From Streptomyces sp. NRRL F-4489 (GTDB taxonomy: Bacteria; Actinomycetota; Actinomycetes; Streptomycetales; Streptomycetaceae), in the NCBI RefSeq assembly GCF_001509485.1, contig NZ_LLZI01000113.1, positions 17,103-81,102 of the forward strand: a stretch of DNA of 64,000 bases, in the 5' to 3' direction. The notes beneath the pieces are model-generated. The model saw only the letters and a list, made by a program, of their open reading frames with translations, was not told the origin of the DNA and did no database searches. Shown piece by piece: positions 20,215-30,449 of the stretch (position 1 is its first letter; each line of letters opens with the position of its first letter). Position numbers and translations under genes: made by a program.

Positions 20215-21093
20215 TTACTTCGTGCTCTCGACCGCGTGGCCACCGAACTGGTTACGCAGCGCGGCGATCATCTTCATCTGCGGCGAGTCGTCCTGGCGGG
20301 AGGCGAAGCGGGCGAAGAGCGACGCCGTGATCGCCGGCAGCGGCACGGCGTTGTCGATCGCGGCCTCGACCGTCCAGCGGCCCTCACCGGAGTCCGCGGC
20401 GTAACCGCGCAGCTTCTCCAGGTGCTCGTCGTCGTCGAGGGCGTTGACGGCCAGGTCCAGCAGCCAGGAGCGGATGACCGTGCCCTCCTGCCAGGAGCGG
20501 AAGACCTCGCGGACGTTCTCCACGGAGTCGACCTTCTCCAGCAGCTCCCATCCCTCGGCGTACGCCTGCATCATCGCGTACTCGATGCCGTTGTGGACCA
20601 TCTTCGCGAAGTGGCCGGCGCCGACCTTGCCGGCGTGCACCGAGCCGAAGTCGCCCTCGGGCTTGAGCGCGTCGAAGACCGGCTGCACCTTGGCGACGTC
20701 GTCCTTGGAGCCGCCGTACATCAGCGCGTAGCCGTTCTCCAGGCCCCAGACGCCGCCGGAGACACCGCAGTCCACGAAGCCGATGCCCTTGGCCGCCAGC
20801 TCCTCGGCGTGCTTCTCGTCGTCCGTCCAGCGGGAGTTGCCGCCGTCCACGACGAGGTCGCCCGGCGAGAGCAGCTCGGCCAGCTCGTCGATGGTCGACT
20901 GGGTGGCGGCGCCGGCCGGCACCATGACCCAGACGACCCGGGGGCCCTGGAGCCTGTCCACAAGCTCCTTGAGGCTGCCCACATCGGCCAGGTCGGGGTT
21001 GCGGTCGTATCCGATGACGGTGTGGCCGGCGCGGCGAATGCGCTCGCGCATGTTGCCGCCCATCTTGCCGAGACCGACGAGACCGAGCTCCAT
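20215..21093 (-). CDS. gnd: 6-phosphogluconate dehydrogenase, short (decarboxylating) form
   Basis: Oxidises 6-phosphogluconate to ribulose 5-phosphate plus CO2, giving NAD(P)H. The 292-residue length marks the short homodimer-type family rather than the 470-residue form. The Rossmann motif GLGKMGGNM is at about 6-14, VDGGNSRW at about 95, [17 protein letters not shown] at about 120, and the catalytic lysine in [16 protein letters not shown]. Start ATG 21093 with the AGAGGGTCTCTG upstream. Its insertion between dnaN and recF is a well-known actinobacterial arrangement. Confidence 0.95.
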   Translation of the reverse strand: MELGLVGLGKMGGNMRERIRRAGHTVIGYDRNPDLADVGSLKELVDRLQGPRVVWVMVPAGAATQSTIDELAELLSPGDLVVDGGNSRWTDDEKHAEELAAKGIGFVDCGVSGGVWGLENGYALMYGGSKDDVAKVQPVFDALKPEGDFGSVHAGKVGAGHFAKMVHNGIEYAMMQAYAEGWELLEKVDSVENVREVFRSWQEGTVIRSWLLDLAVNALDDDEHLEKLRGYAADSGEGRWTVEAAIDNAVPLPAITASLFARFASRQDDSPQMKMIAALRNQFGGHAVESTK

Positions 21094-21266
21094 CAGAGAC
21101 CCTCTTTGCACATAGTCGTTGCTGTTCGTACCCGAGTCCGAGCCTACGCCCGGGACCCTGTGCACAGCTGTGGGCTCAGCCGCTCATCGGGGCCTGTCAG
21201 CCGGTCGCCGCAAGGCCCCGGCGCAGCGGCCGGGGCCCGGGTCGGTACGAGAGCCGTCCGCCGCCG

Positions 21267-22397
21267 TCAGCCGGAGAGGCGGACGGGCATGATCAGGTAC
21301 TTGTAGGCGTCGTCGGCCTCGGCGTCCTTGGCGGGGCGGCCGCTCAGCAGCGCGGGCTTGGTGGAGGTGGTGAACGACAGCTGGGCCACCGGGGAGTCGA
21401 TCGCCGACAGGCCCTCCAGCAGGAAGCCGGGGTTGAAGGCGATCGAGATGTCGTCGCCCTCCAGGTCGGCGTCGACCCTTTCCACAGCCTGTGCGTCGTC
21501 GCTGGAGCCGGCCTCCAGGATGAGCACGCCCTGCTCGAAACTCAGCCGGACCGGGGTGTTCCGCTCGGCGACCAGCGCGACACGCTTGACGGCCTCGACG
21601 AACGGGGCGGTCTCGATCACCGCGACGGAGTTGAACTCCGTGGGGAAGAGGGTGCGGTACTTCGGCAGGTCGCCTTCGAGCAGGCGGGTGGTGGTCCGCC
21701 GCCCGGCGCCCTCGAAGCCGATCAGGCCCTCGCCCTGCCCGGAGCCGGAGAGCGCCAGGGTGACGGTGTCGCCGCCGCTCAGCGACTTGGCGGTGTCCAG
21801 CAGTGTCTTGGCCGGGACCAGCGCGACCGCGGAGGCGTCCGGGCTCTCCGGCTTCCACAGGAACTCGCGGACCGCGAAGCGGTAGCGGTCGGTGGAGGCC
21901 AGCGTGACGGTGTCGCCCTCGATCTCGATCCGCACGCCGGTGAGCACCGGCAGCGTGTCGTCGCGGCCGGCGGCGATCGCCACCTGGGCGGCGGCCGCGG
22001 CGAAGACCTCGGCGGAGACGGTGCCGGTGGCGGTGGGCATGGCCGGCAGCGAGGGGTACTCCTCCACAGGCAGGGTGTGGAGGGTGAAGCGGGAGGAGCC
22101 GCAGACCACGGTCACCCGTACACCGTCGGTGGAAATCTCCACCGGGCGGTTGGGGAGGGCCCGGCAGATGTCGGCGAGCAGCCGGCCGGAGACGAGGACG
22201 GTGCCCTCCTCCTCCACCTCGGCCTCCACCGAGACCCGCGCCGAGACCTCGTAGTCGAAGCCCGAGAGGCTCAGCGCGCCGTCGTCGGCCTTCAGCAGCA
22301 GGCCCGCGAGGACGGGCACCGGCGGACGGGCCGGGAGGCTCTTGGCCGCCCAGGCCACTGCCTCCGCGAGTACATCGCGCTCCACCCGGATCTTCAC
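21267..22397 (-). CDS. dnaN: DNA polymerase III beta subunit (sliding clamp)
   Basis: The 376-residue ring clamp that holds DNA polymerase III on DNA. The three-domain fold shows in VPVLAGLLLKADDGALSLSG, DTLPVLTGVRIEIEG and the C-terminal YKYLIMPVRLSG. The GTG start at 22397 has a strong AGGAGG ribosome site, and the length equals that of Streptomyces DnaN; the open frame continues into oriC but has no leader support. It borders oriC on its left, with dnaA on the other side, and is separated from gnd by 173 bases. Confidence 0.98.
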   Translation of the reverse strand: MKIRVERDVLAEAVAWAAKSLPARPPVPVLAGLLLKADDGALSLSGFDYEVSARVSVEAEVEEEGTVLVSGRLLADICRALPNRPVEISTDGVRVTVVCGSSRFTLHTLPVEEYPSLPAMPTATGTVSAEVFAAAAAQVAIAAGRDDTLPVLTGVRIEIEGDTVTLASTDRYRFAVREFLWKPESPDASAVALVPAKTLLDTAKSLSGGDTVTLALSGSGQGEGLIGFEGAGRRTTTRLLEGDLPKYRTLFPTEFNSVAVIETAPFVEAVKRVALVAERNTPVRLSFEQGVLILEAGSSDDAQAVERVDADLEGDDISIAFNPGFLLEGLSAIDSPVAQLSFTTSTKPALLSGRPAKDAEADDAYKYLIMPVRLSG

Positions 22398-23376
22398 CGG
22401 AAACCGCCTCCTGCTGTTGCTGGCTCTCGCCCTGCTGGCTCTTCGTCGTCGTCGGCTGGGTTGCCGCCAGACCAGTCTGACGTACGCCGCGGGGAGCCCG
22501 TGCGGCTCGGGGTCAAGTCGGCTCGGACGGAGCGGCGCGCTCCGGAGCCGGGTTGTGCACAGGGCCCGGTTCCGAGCGAATTCCCCGGTTGATATCCGTG
22601 GTCGTAGTAGTAGGCCCTGTGGAAACGGTGGACAACTCACTTTGCGCAGGTCAGCGCGGATTTTTTGTCCACCGGCCCTGTGGGTGGCCGCCGTGGATAA
22701 CCCGGCCCGGCTGTGGATCGCCGGAAGTTCTGCACACCCCGTGCACAGGGCAGGGGCACTTCTCCCCAGTGCCGTCCCCAGGTTTACCCACGTTCCCCAC
22801 AGCCCAACCCACCGAGTCGGTGTGACCGCTTTCACTCGCGGCAGTGAGGAGGGGTGTTGTGTTGCCGAACAGTGGACAGCGGTGTGGAGAAGCCGGCGAT
22901 CACTGGGGACAACGGCGCTTCTCCTGTGGGCGGCCGGTGGACAACCCGCCGCCACTCCTGTGGACGAAGAGTCTGTCCACAGCCTGTGGATGACGGTTGG
23001 CCACAATTCCACACCCGGCTGACCTCGCAGGATGATCCTTTGAGGGCCCGGCCTGTGGATCCCACAGGGATAACTTTCCCCTCCCCAGCCTGTGGACGGA
23101 AGATTCTTGCCCAATCTGTGGAGAGAGGCCGTGACCTCGCCCGGAATCGAACAGCGCCGGGCGGCTTCCACAGGCTCGGGACGGCGGCGGAGGGCGCCGA
23201 CACCGTCCCGGACCGGCCGCGAGCACCTCCGGAAGCCGTCCCCACGGGGTCTTCCGGGGCCGTAGGACGCCTCTCCACCGCTGTACGACGCGGCTCCGGG
23301 GCCCGTACGGCGAAGGGCGCCCCGGGACGGGATCCCGGAGCGCCCTGGACGGCGGTGGCGGCCGGCGGGCCGCCCG
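22398..23376. other. oriC: Replication origin oriC
   Basis: The 979-base non-coding region between dnaN and dnaA. I find about sixteen 9-mers with at most two mismatches to TTGTCCACA, in both orientations. Examples with one mismatch are TTGTGCACA 22553, TTGTCCACC 22665 (+), GGTGGACAA 22627 and 22936 (-), TGTGGAGAA 22883, TGTGGACGA 22959, CTGTCCACA 22973 and TTGGCCACA 22997. They group at 22553-22700, 22871-23005 and 23091-23125. No exact TTGTCCACA occurs here. An A/T-rich run (GATTTTTTG, 22659-22667) is the only obvious low-GC patch. Established knowledge: Streptomyces oriC holds about twenty such boxes in exactly this place. Confidence 0.95.
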
Positions 23377-25251
23377 TCAGCCGTTCTTGATGCGGTTGGT
23401 CAGCTCGGTGACCTGGTTGTAGATGGAGCGCCGCTCGGCCATCAGCGCGCGGATCTTGCGGTCGGCGTGCATCACGGTGGTGTGGTCGCGGCCGCCGAAC
23501 TGCGCGCCGATCTTCGGCAGCGAGAGATCGGTCAGCTCCCGGCACAGGTACATGGCGATCTGGCGGGCCGTCACCAGCACCCGGCTCCGCGAGGAGCCGC
23601 ACAGATCGTCCACGGTCAGCCCGAAGTAGTCGGCGGTCGAGGCCATGATCGCGGTCGCGGTGATCTCCGGCGCGGTGTCCTCGCCCCCGGGGATCAGGTC
23701 CTTCAGCACGATCTCGGTGAGCCCCAGGTCCACCGGCTGCCGGTTGAGCGACGCGAACGCCGTCACCCGGATCAGCGCGCCCTCCAGCTCGCGGATGTTG
23801 CGCGAGATCCGGGACGCGATGAACTCCAGCACCTCCGGCGGCGCGTTCAGCTGCTCCTGGACCGCCTTCTTGCGGAGGATCGCGATCCGGGTCTCCAGCT
23901 CGGGCGGCTGGACGTCCGTGATCAGGCCCCACTCGAAGCGGTTGCGCAGCCGGTCCTCCAGGGTGACCAGCTGCTTGGGCGGCCGGTCGCTGGAGAGCAC
24001 GATCTGCTTGTTGGCGTTGTGCAGGGTGTTGAAGGTGTGGAAGAACTCCTCCTGCGTCGACTCCTTGCTCGCCAGGAACTGGATGTCGTCGACGAGCAGG
24101 ATGTCCATGTCCCGGTAGCGCTTGCGGAACGCGTCCGCCTTGCCGTCCCGGATGGAGTTGATGAACTCGTTGGTGAACTCCTCCGAGCTCACGTACCGCA
24201 CCCGGGTACCGGGGTAGAGGCTGCGCGCGTAGTGCCCGATGGCGTGCAGCAGGTGGGTCTTGCCGAGGCCGGACTCCCCGTAGATGAACAGCGGGTTGTA
24301 CGCCTTGGCCGGCGCCTCGGCCACCGCGACCGCCGCGGCGTGCGCGAAGCGGTTGGACGCGCCGATGACGAAGGTGTCGAAGAGGTACTTCGGGTTCAGC
24401 CGCGCGGTCGGCTCGCCGGGGCCGGTCGCCGGCGCGGGCTGCGCGGCGAGCGGGCCGGGGGCGCCGCTGGGCGCCGGCAGCGGGGAGCCGGGGCCGCCGG
24501 GCCGGCCGCCGGGCGGCGGCAGCTCGGGCAGATCGCGCCGCTGCTGCTCGTACGGCGGGCGCGGGCCCTCGGGGGGACGCGGCGCGCCGCGGTCCGGCCC
24601 CTGGGAGCGGTAGTCGTTCGGGTGCTGCTGGAGGTGCGCGGGCGGCCCGGAGCCGTACGGCTCGCGCCACTGCTCCGAGGACGTCTCGCGCTCCGGGTAG
24701 CCGGTGTGGTGCTGCCAGCCGTACTCCTCGCGCGGGCCGACCGCGTCGGTGACCGAGTGCTGCGGCCAGGCGCCGGGCTCGTGCCGGGGCCGGTCGTAGT
24801 CCGGGTACGCGGGCCGGACGGTGGGGAGGTCGTCGGGCTGGTGCCCGTAGCCCTGCCGGGAGTCGTGGCGCGCGTCGTGGCGCGCTTCGTACCCGTCGTA
24901 GCCGTCGCGCTGCGTCTGCGTCTGCGGGTGCTGGCCGTGCTGCTGGGGCGGAGCGGGCGGCTGGGCCGGCGGCTCCTCGGAGGAGTCGTCGACGGTGATC
25001 GCGATCCGGATCGGGCGGCCGCACTCATGGCTGAGCGCCTCGCCGATCAGCGGCGCCAGCCGGCCTTCGAGCACACCCTTGGCGAACTCGTTGGGCACGG
25101 CGAGCAGTGCGGTGTCCGCGACCAGCGCCAGGGGCTGGGTCCGCTTGAGCCAGTCCTGGTCCTTGGGCTTGAGGCCATCGGCCTCGGCCCGCAAGAGGTG
25201 ATCGAGTACACGTGGCCACACTGCGGCAAGATCGGCAGGTACATCAGCCAC
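23377..25251 (-). CDS. dnaA: Chromosomal replication initiator DnaA
   Basis: The 624-residue ATPase that binds DnaA boxes and melts oriC. Domain I (about 1-90) binds helicase and regulators. Domain II (about 90-290) is an unusually long, Pro/Gln/His/Asp-rich linker typical of Streptomyces. Domain III has Walker [10 protein letters not shown], Walker [12 protein letters not shown] and sensor II in [15 protein letters not shown]. Domain IV holds the DNA-binding signature [15 protein letters not shown]. Starts at GTG 25251 and reads into oriC. A single promoter with an exact DnaA box just upstream suggests autoregulation. Confidence 0.98.
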   Translation of the reverse strand: MADVPADLAAVWPRVLDHLLRAEADGLKPKDQDWLKRTQPLALVADTALLAVPNEFAKGVLEGRLAPLIGEALSHECGRPIRIAITVDDSSEEPPAQPPAPPQQHGQHPQTQTQRDGYDGYEARHDARHDSRQGYGHQPDDLPTVRPAYPDYDRPRHEPGAWPQHSVTDAVGPREEYGWQHHTGYPERETSSEQWREPYGSGPPAHLQQHPNDYRSQGPDRGAPRPPEGPRPPYEQQRRDLPELPPPGGRPGGPGSPLPAPSGAPGPLAAQPAPATGPGEPTARLNPKYLFDTFVIGASNRFAHAAAVAVAEAPAKAYNPLFIYGESGLGKTHLLHAIGHYARSLYPGTRVRYVSSEEFTNEFINSIRDGKADAFRKRYRDMDILLVDDIQFLASKESTQEEFFHTFNTLHNANKQIVLSSDRPPKQLVTLEDRLRNRFEWGLITDVQPPELETRIAILRKKAVQEQLNAPPEVLEFIASRISRNIRELEGALIRVTAFASLNRQPVDLGLTEIVLKDLIPGGEDTAPEITATAIMASTADYFGLTVDDLCGSSRSRVLVTARQIAMYLCRELTDLSLPKIGAQFGGRDHTTVMHADRKIRALMAERRSIYNQVTELTNRIKNG

Positions 25252-25322
25252 AGGGCACGCTCTCTCACAGTCCCACGAATGTGTGATTCTCAGGACGGGC
25301 GGGAAGGAAATGGAGTTCAGCC

Positions 25323-25365
25323 ACGGTAGTCAGGGCGGGCCTGGGGATTCAAGTTGTTGTCCACA
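25323..25365 (-). promoter_or_regulatory. dnaA promoter with exact DnaA box
   Basis: On the minus strand TTGAAT (25352-25347), an 18-base spacer and TACCGT (25328-25323) resemble an HrdB-type promoter about 70 bases before the dnaA start. An exact DnaA box, TGTGGACAA read in this direction (25365-25357), ends four bases upstream of the -35 element. DnaA binding there would fit autorepression, which is known for Streptomyces dnaA. Confidence 0.65.
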
Positions 25366-25418
25366 GGCTGTGCATAGTGTGTCCTGGCGGAGGCTGTCCG
25401 CACCGTCGCGGAGCTGGT

Positions 25419-25448
25419 TTGACCGGATGGCGTAGCCCCGCGTACCGT
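25419..25448 (+). promoter_or_regulatory. Candidate rpmH promoter
   Basis: TTGACC (25419-25424), 18 bases, TACCGT (25443-25448) on the plus strand, about 180 bases upstream of the rpmH GTG. The 375-base gap between dnaA and rpmH (25252-25626) holds this element, the dnaA promoter and little else I can recognise. Confidence 0.55.
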
Positions 25449-25626
25449 GAACCGGTCGAGTTGTCGATGGCTGCTGCCGCCTGCCTCCGATGGGCAAAGA
25501 TCGCGCTCTCGTGATCGTGTAGCGGTGCACTCGGGCGTGGCGAGCTACTCGTGGGCGCACGGTGACAGCCAGTCGACGCCCCACATCCGTCTCGTACGAG
25601 ACATCAAAGATCTCTGGAGCCCCCGA

Positions 25627-25764
25627 GTGAGCAAGCGCACCTTCCAGCCGAACAACCGCCGCCGCGCGAAGACCCACGGCTTCCGTCTGCGCATGCGGAC
25701 CCGTGCCGGCCGCGCGATCCTCGCGTCGCGCCGCAGCAAGGGCCGCGCCCGTCTGTCGGCCTGA
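25627..25764 (+). CDS. rpmH: 50S ribosomal protein L34
   Basis: A 45-residue, very basic ribosomal protein ([20 protein letters not shown]) in the large subunit. Start GTG 25627; length and sequence are standard for the family. First gene of the rpmH-rnpA-yidD-yidC-jag series, divergent from dnaA. Confidence 0.98.
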   Translation: MSKRTFQPNNRRRAKTHGFRLRMRTRAGRAILASRRSKGRARLSA

Positions 25765-25787
25765 GCAGCCCGACCTAGGTCCATGAC

Positions 25788-26243
25788 GTGCTGCCTACCG
25801 AAAATCGGCTGAGGCGGCGCGAGGACTTCGCGGCCGCGGTACGCCGGGGACGCAGGGCCGGTCGCCCGCTCCTTGTCGTGCATTGCCGCAGCGGTGCAAC
25901 GGACCCGCACGCAGCGGGGGGAAGTGTTCCCCCGGCGCGTGCGGGTTTCGTCGTCAGCAAGGCCGTTGGCGTCGCGGTCGTCCGCAACAGGGTCAAGCGC
26001 AGGCTTCGCCATCTCGTGCGCGACCGGCTGGACCGGCTGCCCGCCGGTAGCCTGGTTGTCGTACGGGCCCTGCCCGGCGCGGGCGCGGCGGAGTACGACC
26101 AGCTGGCCCGCGACCTGGACGCCGCTCTGGAGCGGCTGCTCGGAGGGGCGCCGAAAGGCAGCAATCCCCCCGGGGCTGCGAACGGCGGTACCTCCGCCGG
26201 CCCCCGGGCTCCCGGACGGGACCCGGGAGGGAGCGCACAGTGA
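25788..26243 (+). CDS. rnpA: Ribonuclease P protein component
   Basis: The 151-residue protein subunit of RNase P, which supports the RNA subunit in cutting 5' leaders from pre-tRNAs. Conserved features are [16 protein letters not shown] at the start, FVVSKAVG and the RNR motif in [16 protein letters not shown]. The C-terminal 25 residues are Gly/Pro-rich and variable. GTG start, 23 bases after rpmH; its stop overlaps the yidD start. Confidence 0.97.
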   Translation: MLPTENRLRRREDFAAAVRRGRRAGRPLLVVHCRSGATDPHAAGGSVPPARAGFVVSKAVGVAVVRNRVKRRLRHLVRDRLDRLPAGSLVVVRALPGAGAAEYDQLARDLDAALERLLGGAPKGSNPPGAANGGTSAGPRAPGRDPGGSAQ

Positions 26244-26557
26244 AGTACCCGCTGCTGCTTTTGATCAAGATCTACCAGTGGACCATCAGCCCCCTGCTGG
26301 GCCCGGTCTGCAAGTACTACCCGTCGTGCTCGCACTATGGCTACACGGCCATCGACCGGCACGGCGCGGTCAAGGGGACTGCGCTGACCGCTTGGCGCAT
26401 CCTGCGGTGCAATCCGTGGTCGCTCGGTGGCGTCGACCACGTCCCTCCCCGGAAGCGCCCGGTTTGGCATCAGCGGCTGAGGAGCCGCCTGGGCGGGACG
26501 ACCGTCCCTGAGCCTGTCGCCCAGCCCGAGACTCCGCCCAACGCCCAAGGAGCCTGA
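26240..26557 (+). CDS. yidD: Membrane protein insertion efficiency factor YidD
   Basis: A 105-residue amphipathic, membrane-associated protein that assists YidC-dependent insertion. The signature [25 protein letters not shown] with its cysteines is complete, followed by [21 protein letters not shown]. The GTG at 26240 overlaps the rnpA TGA. The tail after residue 80 is variable. Confidence 0.96.
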   Translation: MKYPLLLLIKIYQWTISPLLGPVCKYYPSCSHYGYTAIDRHGAVKGTALTAWRILRCNPWSLGGVDHVPPRKRPVWHQRLRSRLGGTTVPEPVAQPETPPNAQGA

Positions 26558-26560
26558 TTC

Positions 26561-27697
26561 GTGGACACGATCCTCAAACCTCTTTATTACGCAGTTTCCT
26601 GGATCATCGTCCAGTTCCACTCGTTCTTCGGCCTGATCTTCGATCCGGACAGTGGAGCTGCGTGGGGTCTGTCCATCGTCTCGCTGGTGGTGCTGATCCG
26701 TGTCTGCCTGATCCCGCTCTTCGTGAAGCAGATCAAGTCGACGCGGAACATGCAGGCGCTCCAGCCGAAGATGAAGGCGATCCAGGAGCGCTACAAGAGC
26801 GACAAGCAGCGCCAGTCCGAAGAGATGATGAAGCTCTACAAGGAGACGGGCACCAACCCGCTCTCGAGCTGTCTCCCGATCCTGGCGCAGTCCCCGTTCT
26901 TCATCTCGCTGTACCAGGTCCTCAGCCACATCGCGCAGAACAAGACCGTCGGCTTCATCGACCCGACGCTGCTGGCCAGCGCGCAGAAGGCGCACATCTT
27001 CGGTGCCCCGCTCGCGGCCAAGTTCATGGACAGCGCGGCGAAGATCCAGAGCCTGGGCGCCTCGCTGACCGATGTGCGCGTGGTCACGATCATCATGATC
27101 GTCCTGATGTCGGCGTCGCAGTTCTACACCCAGCGCCAGCTGATGACGAAGAACGTCGACCTGACGGTGAAGACGCCGTTCATGCAGCAGCAGAAGATGC
27201 TGATGTACGTCTTCCCGATCATGTTCGCGGTCTTCGGTATCAACTTCCCCGTCGGTGTCCTCGTCTACTGGCTGACCACCAACGTGTGGACGATGGGCCA
27301 GCAGATGTTCGTGATCCGCCGCAACCCCACCCCGGGCAGCAAGGCGTACACCGAGCGTCAGGAGCGGCTGCGGGCCAAGGGCAAGCTGGTCGAGAGCCCC
27401 GCCGAGATCGCCGCGAAGAAGGCCGTCGAGGAGGCGCGCCAGAACCGCCAGCAGCCCAAGCGGCAGCCGAAGGCCAAGCGCCAGACCGGTGCGGCCGCGC
27501 CCACCGGTGCCGCGCGGAACCGTACGCGGGCCAGCTCCTCGGCGAACGGCACCGCCGCCGAGCAGAGCGGCACGGCCGCGCAGGAGGGCAAGGGGAAGGG
27601 TGGTGCGTCCGCCAAGGGCGCTGCCTCCGGGTCCCGTAACACCAAGTCCGGGCAGCGCAAGGGCCAGCAGCGCCCCAAGCACCCGTCCAAGAAGTAA
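26561..27697 (+). CDS. yidC: Membrane protein insertase YidC
   Basis: A 378-residue integral membrane insertase of the short (Oxa1-like, no large periplasmic domain) kind. It has five membrane segments within residues 1-245, with conserved motifs [21 protein letters not shown] and [19 protein letters not shown], and a long basic Lys/Arg/Gln-rich tail (265-378) expected to contact ribosomes. GTG start three bases after the yidD stop. The next gene, jag, follows after 14 bases. Confidence 0.97.
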   Translation: MDTILKPLYYAVSWIIVQFHSFFGLIFDPDSGAAWGLSIVSLVVLIRVCLIPLFVKQIKSTRNMQALQPKMKAIQERYKSDKQRQSEEMMKLYKETGTNPLSSCLPILAQSPFFISLYQVLSHIAQNKTVGFIDPTLLASAQKAHIFGAPLAAKFMDSAAKIQSLGASLTDVRVVTIIMIVLMSASQFYTQRQLMTKNVDLTVKTPFMQQQKMLMYVFPIMFAVFGINFPVGVLVYWLTTNVWTMGQQMFVIRRNPTPGSKAYTERQERLRAKGKLVESPAEIAAKKAVEEARQNRQQPKRQPKAKRQTGAAAPTGAARNRTRASSSANGTAAEQSGTAAQEGKGKGGASAKGAASGSRNTKSGQRKGQQRPKHPSKK

Positions 27698-27711
27698 GAA
27701 GGAGTCCTTAC

Positions 27712-28218
27712 GTGACGGACACGACCCCTGGCACCAAGGGCGCCGACACCCTGACCCGCCTGGAGCAGGAAGGCGAGATCGCGGCCGACTACCTCGAGGG
27801 CCTGCTGGACATCGCGGACCTCGACGGGGACATCGACATGGACGTCGAGGCGGATCGCGCCTCGGTGTCGATCATCGGCGACCCGTCCAGCCGCGACCTC
27901 CAGAAGCTGGTCGGCCGGGACGGTGAGGTGCTGGAGGCGCTCCAGGAGCTGACGCGGCTGGCGGTGCACCGCGAGACCGGTGACCGCAGCCGTCTGATGC
28001 TGGACATCGCCGGCTTCCGGGCGCGCAAGCGCGAGGAGCTGGCCAAGGTCGGCTCGAGCGCCGCGGAGGAGGCCAGGAGCACCGGCCAGCCGGTGAAGCT
28101 GGACCCGATGACGCCGTTCGAGCGCAAGGTCGTGCACGACGCGGTCGCCGCGGCCGGCCTGCGGAGCGAGTCCGAGGGCGAGGAGCCGGAGCGCCGCGTG
28201 GTGGTCCTCCCGGCCTGA
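27712..28218 (+). CDS. jag: Jag-type KH/R3H RNA-binding protein
   Basis: A 168-residue cytosolic protein with a KH domain at about 40-105 (GRDGEVLEALQ contains the GxxG loop) and an R3H domain at about 120-165 (MTPFERKVVHDAVA). It lacks the extra N-terminal Jag domain seen in Bacillus. Known as the SpoIIIJ(YidC)-associated protein (KhpB family), it binds RNA and influences cell division and envelope synthesis in Gram-positives. GTG start 27712 with AAGGAG upstream. Confidence 0.94.
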   Translation: MTDTTPGTKGADTLTRLEQEGEIAADYLEGLLDIADLDGDIDMDVEADRASVSIIGDPSSRDLQKLVGRDGEVLEALQELTRLAVHRETGDRSRLMLDIAGFRARKREELAKVGSSAAEEARSTGQPVKLDPMTPFERKVVHDAVAAAGLRSESEGEEPERRVVVLPA

Positions 28219-28238
28219 CGCCGCGTGCGCAGTCTTTC

Positions 28239-28275
28239 TTTGGCCCCGTCTGCTCGCAGGCGGGGCCAAAACTTG
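28239..28275 (+). terminator. Terminator after jag
   Basis: TTTGGCCCCG (28239-28248) pairs with CGGGGCCAAA (28261-28270), with an inner CTGC/GCAG extension, then ACTTG. It separates the rpmH-jag series from rsmG. Confidence 0.8.
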
Positions 28276-28351
28276 TCAGCCTTCTGTGTTATCCCCGGTC
28301 GTACGGCCGGGTTCCCGGCAGGAAAAGCAGTACAGAGGAAGGGCGGTCCCC

Positions 28352-29077
28352 GTGACGGAGGCATCAGCGGAGCTCCCTCCCGCGCCGAAGGCGGCGCAGG
28401 AGGTTTTCGGCGAGCGCTTTCCGGAGGCCGTGCGGTACGGCGAACTGCTCGCCGACGCGGGGGTGAAGCGCGGGCTGATCGGTCCGCGCGAGGTGCCCCG
28501 GCTGTGGGAGCGGCATCTGCTGAACTGCGCGGTGCTCTCCGAGGTGGTTCCGGAGGGCGTCTCGGTCTGTGATGTCGGCTCGGGGGCCGGGCTGCCCGGT
28601 ATTCCGCTGGCGCTGGTGCGCCCCGACCTCAAGATCACGCTGCTGGAGCCGCTGCTGCGGCGGACGAATTTCCTCCAGGAGGTCGTGGAGCTGCTCGGGC
28701 TGGACCACGTCACGGTCGTCCGGGGCCGGGCGGAGGAGGTCATGGGCAAGCTTCCGCAGGTGCATGTGGTGACGGCGCGGGCCGTCGCGCCGCTGGACCG
28801 GCTGGCCGGCTGGGGCGTGCCGCTGCTGCGTCCGTACGGGCAGATGCTGGCGCTCAAGGGGGACACCGCGGAGGAAGAGCTGAAGGCGGCGCGGGCCGCG
28901 CTGAGCAAGCTCGGCGTGGTGGACACGTCGATCGTGCACGTCGGCGAGGGCGTGGTGGATCCGCTGTCGACCGTGGTGCGGGTCGAGGTCGGGGAGAGCC
29001 CGGGCGGGGTGCGCTTCGCGGCGAAGCGGGCGAAGGCGGCGCGCACCAGCCGGGCGTCGCGGGGCCGCCGGCGCTGA
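28352..29077 (+). CDS. rsmG: 16S rRNA (guanine527-N7)-methyltransferase RsmG
   Basis: A 241-residue SAM-dependent enzyme that methylates N7 of G527 in 16S rRNA; its loss gives low-level streptomycin resistance and, in S. coelicolor, can raise antibiotic production. The SAM motif CDVGSGAGLPGIPLAL lies at about 70-85, and the VTARAVAPLDRL motif marks the family. GTG 28352 is preceded by AGAGGAAGGGCGG. It follows a terminator, so it probably has its own promoter within 28271-28351. The end is basic (RASRGRRR). Confidence 0.96.
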   Translation: MTEASAELPPAPKAAQEVFGERFPEAVRYGELLADAGVKRGLIGPREVPRLWERHLLNCAVLSEVVPEGVSVCDVGSGAGLPGIPLALVRPDLKITLLEPLLRRTNFLQEVVELLGLDHVTVVRGRAEEVMGKLPQVHVVTARAVAPLDRLAGWGVPLLRPYGQMLALKGDTAEEELKAARAALSKLGVVDTSIVHVGEGVVDPLSTVVRVEVGESPGGVRFAAKRAKAARTSRASRGRRR

Positions 29078-29221
29078 CGCGGCAGACCGCAGGGGTCCGG
29101 TCGGGATTCCTGCGGTGTGCTGATCCCTCCGCGGAACAGCGGACAGGGCCCTTTCTGCAGGCGTGGCAAAAAGCCGCGAGACGGAGTGTCGCGGCTCAAT
29201 CGGTCGCCGCGCTGGCATCGT

Positions 29222-29235
29222 GTTTCACGTGAAAC
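29222..29235. repeat. parS site in the rsmG-parA gap
   Basis: Exact GTTTCACGTGAAAC. The gap 29078-29429 (352 bases) holds this site, two DnaA-box-like 9-mers and presumably the parAB promoter; no other gene is seen there. Confidence 0.93.
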
Positions 29236-29318
29236 GTCGTTCTCTGCTGCAAGGGATCATCGGCCGCGGGCGTGCGGCTGCCGCGCCGTCCGACCGGAAA
29301 CCCACACGGGTGACGAAA

Positions 29319-29345
29319 GTATCCACAGGCGGGGCTTCATCCACA
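29319..29345 (+). other. Two DnaA-box-like sites upstream of parA
   Basis: GTATCCACA (29319-29327) and TCATCCACA (29337-29345), each two mismatches from TTGTCCACA, same orientation, 18 bp apart. They lie 85-110 bases before the parA start, where DnaA could affect parAB expression. Confidence 0.4.
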
Positions 29346-29429
29346 GGAGAAGGGACCTCACTGGTTCGCGAAGCCGGAAGCATGGCAGGCTCTCACCGTT
29401 GTGAGCCCGATGTCGAGGAGAGTGAACCC

Positions 29430-30449
29430 GTGCGGTCCGACGCCAACACCGCGGGACCGATGACCGATCCGGTCCCCGGTCCCCGTAATGAGTCGTTCGG
29501 GGACGACGTTTCACGTGAAACGCCGCCCCCGATGGACAACACACCGGTAGGTCGCGCGGCACAGCTGGCGGTAGGGACGATGGGCCGCGTGGGAGAACTG
29601 CCCCGGCCGGACGAGACCCGGGTCATGGTGGTCGCCAACCAGAAGGGCGGGGTCGGCAAAACCACGACCACGGTGAACCTCGCCGCGTCGCTGGCCCTGC
29701 ACGGCGCCCGGGTCCTGGTGATCGACCTCGATCCCCAGGGCAACGCGTCGACCGCGCTGGGGATCGACCATCACGCCGAGGTGCCGTCCATCTACGACGT
29801 GCTGGTCGAGAGCAAGCCACTCTCCGACGTCGTGCAGCCGGTGGTCGAGGTGGAGGGGCTGTTCTGTGCTCCCGCCACCATCGACCTGGCCGGTGCCGAG
29901 ATCGAACTGGTCTCGCTGGTGGCACGGGAAAGCCGGCTGGATCGCGCCATCAAGGCGTATGAACAGCCGCTGGACTACATCCTCATCGACTGCCCGCCCT
30001 CGCTCGGCCTGCTGACCGTCAACGCGCTGGTCGCCGGTGCCGAGGTGCTGATCCCGATCCAGTGCGAGTACTACGCGCTGGAGGGTCTGGGGCAGTTGCT
30101 GCGGAACGTCGAGCTGGTGCGGGGGCACCTCAACCCCAAGCTCCATGTCTCGACGATTCTGCTCACCATGTACGACGGACGTACTCGCCTGGCCTCCCAG
30201 GTCGCCGATGAGGTGCGCAGCCACTTCGGCAGCGAGGTGCTCCGGACGAGCATCCCCCGCTCGGTCCGGATCTCTGAGGCACCGAGCTATGGGCAGACGG
30301 TGCTCACCTACGACCCCGGATCCAGTGGTGCGCTCTCCTATCTGGAGGCGGCCCGGGAGATCGCGCTGCGGGGGGTTTCGCAGCCCGGGGAGCAGGGCCT
30401 GAGTGTGAACTACCAAGCACAGCACAGCATCTCGGAGGGGAATCAGTGA
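29430..30449 (+). CDS. parA: Chromosome partitioning ATPase ParA
   Basis: A 339-residue Walker-type ATPase that with ParB moves and organises origins, needed in sporulating hyphae. The deviant Walker A is [17 protein letters not shown], then [10 protein letters not shown] and [12 protein letters not shown] chose GTG 29430 because GAGGAGAG stands seven bases upstream and because codons upstream (for example from ATG 29382) lose the usual G/C third positions. The N-terminal 65 residues are disordered and contain one VSRET from a parS site (29508). The stop overlaps the parB start. Confidence 0.95.
   Translation: MRSDANTAGPMTDPVPGPRNESFGDDVSRETPPPMDNTPVGRAAQLAVGTMGRVGELPRPDETRVMVVANQKGGVGKTTTTVNLAASLALHGARVLVIDLDPQGNASTALGIDHHAEVPSIYDVLVESKPLSDVVQPVVEVEGLFCAPATIDLAGAEIELVSLVARESRLDRAIKAYEQPLDYILIDCPPSLGLLTVNALVAGAEVLIPIQCEYYALEGLGQLLRNVELVRGHLNPKLHVSTILLTMYDGRTRLASQVADEVRSHFGSEVLRTSIPRSVRISEAPSYGQTVLTYDPGSSGALSYLEAAREIALRGVSQPGEQGLSVNYQAQHSISEGNQ
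29508..29521. repeat. parS site inside parA
   Basis: Exact GTTTCACGTGAAAC, read as VSRET in the disordered N-terminus of ParA (about residues 27-31). Confidence 0.93.

Noticed and set aside
21480..21500. DnaA-box-like sequences within dnaN and gnd
   Set aside because: Single, imperfect 9-mers in coding DNA; expected by chance at this base composition.
29087..29115. Inverted repeat after rsmG as a terminator
   Set aside because: Only about seven paired bases with a long loop and no T-run; too weak to call.
29163..29429. ParA starting at or near 29163, or at ATG 29382
   Set aside because: The upstream codons have many A/T third positions, and a strong GAGGAGAG leader precedes GTG 29430.
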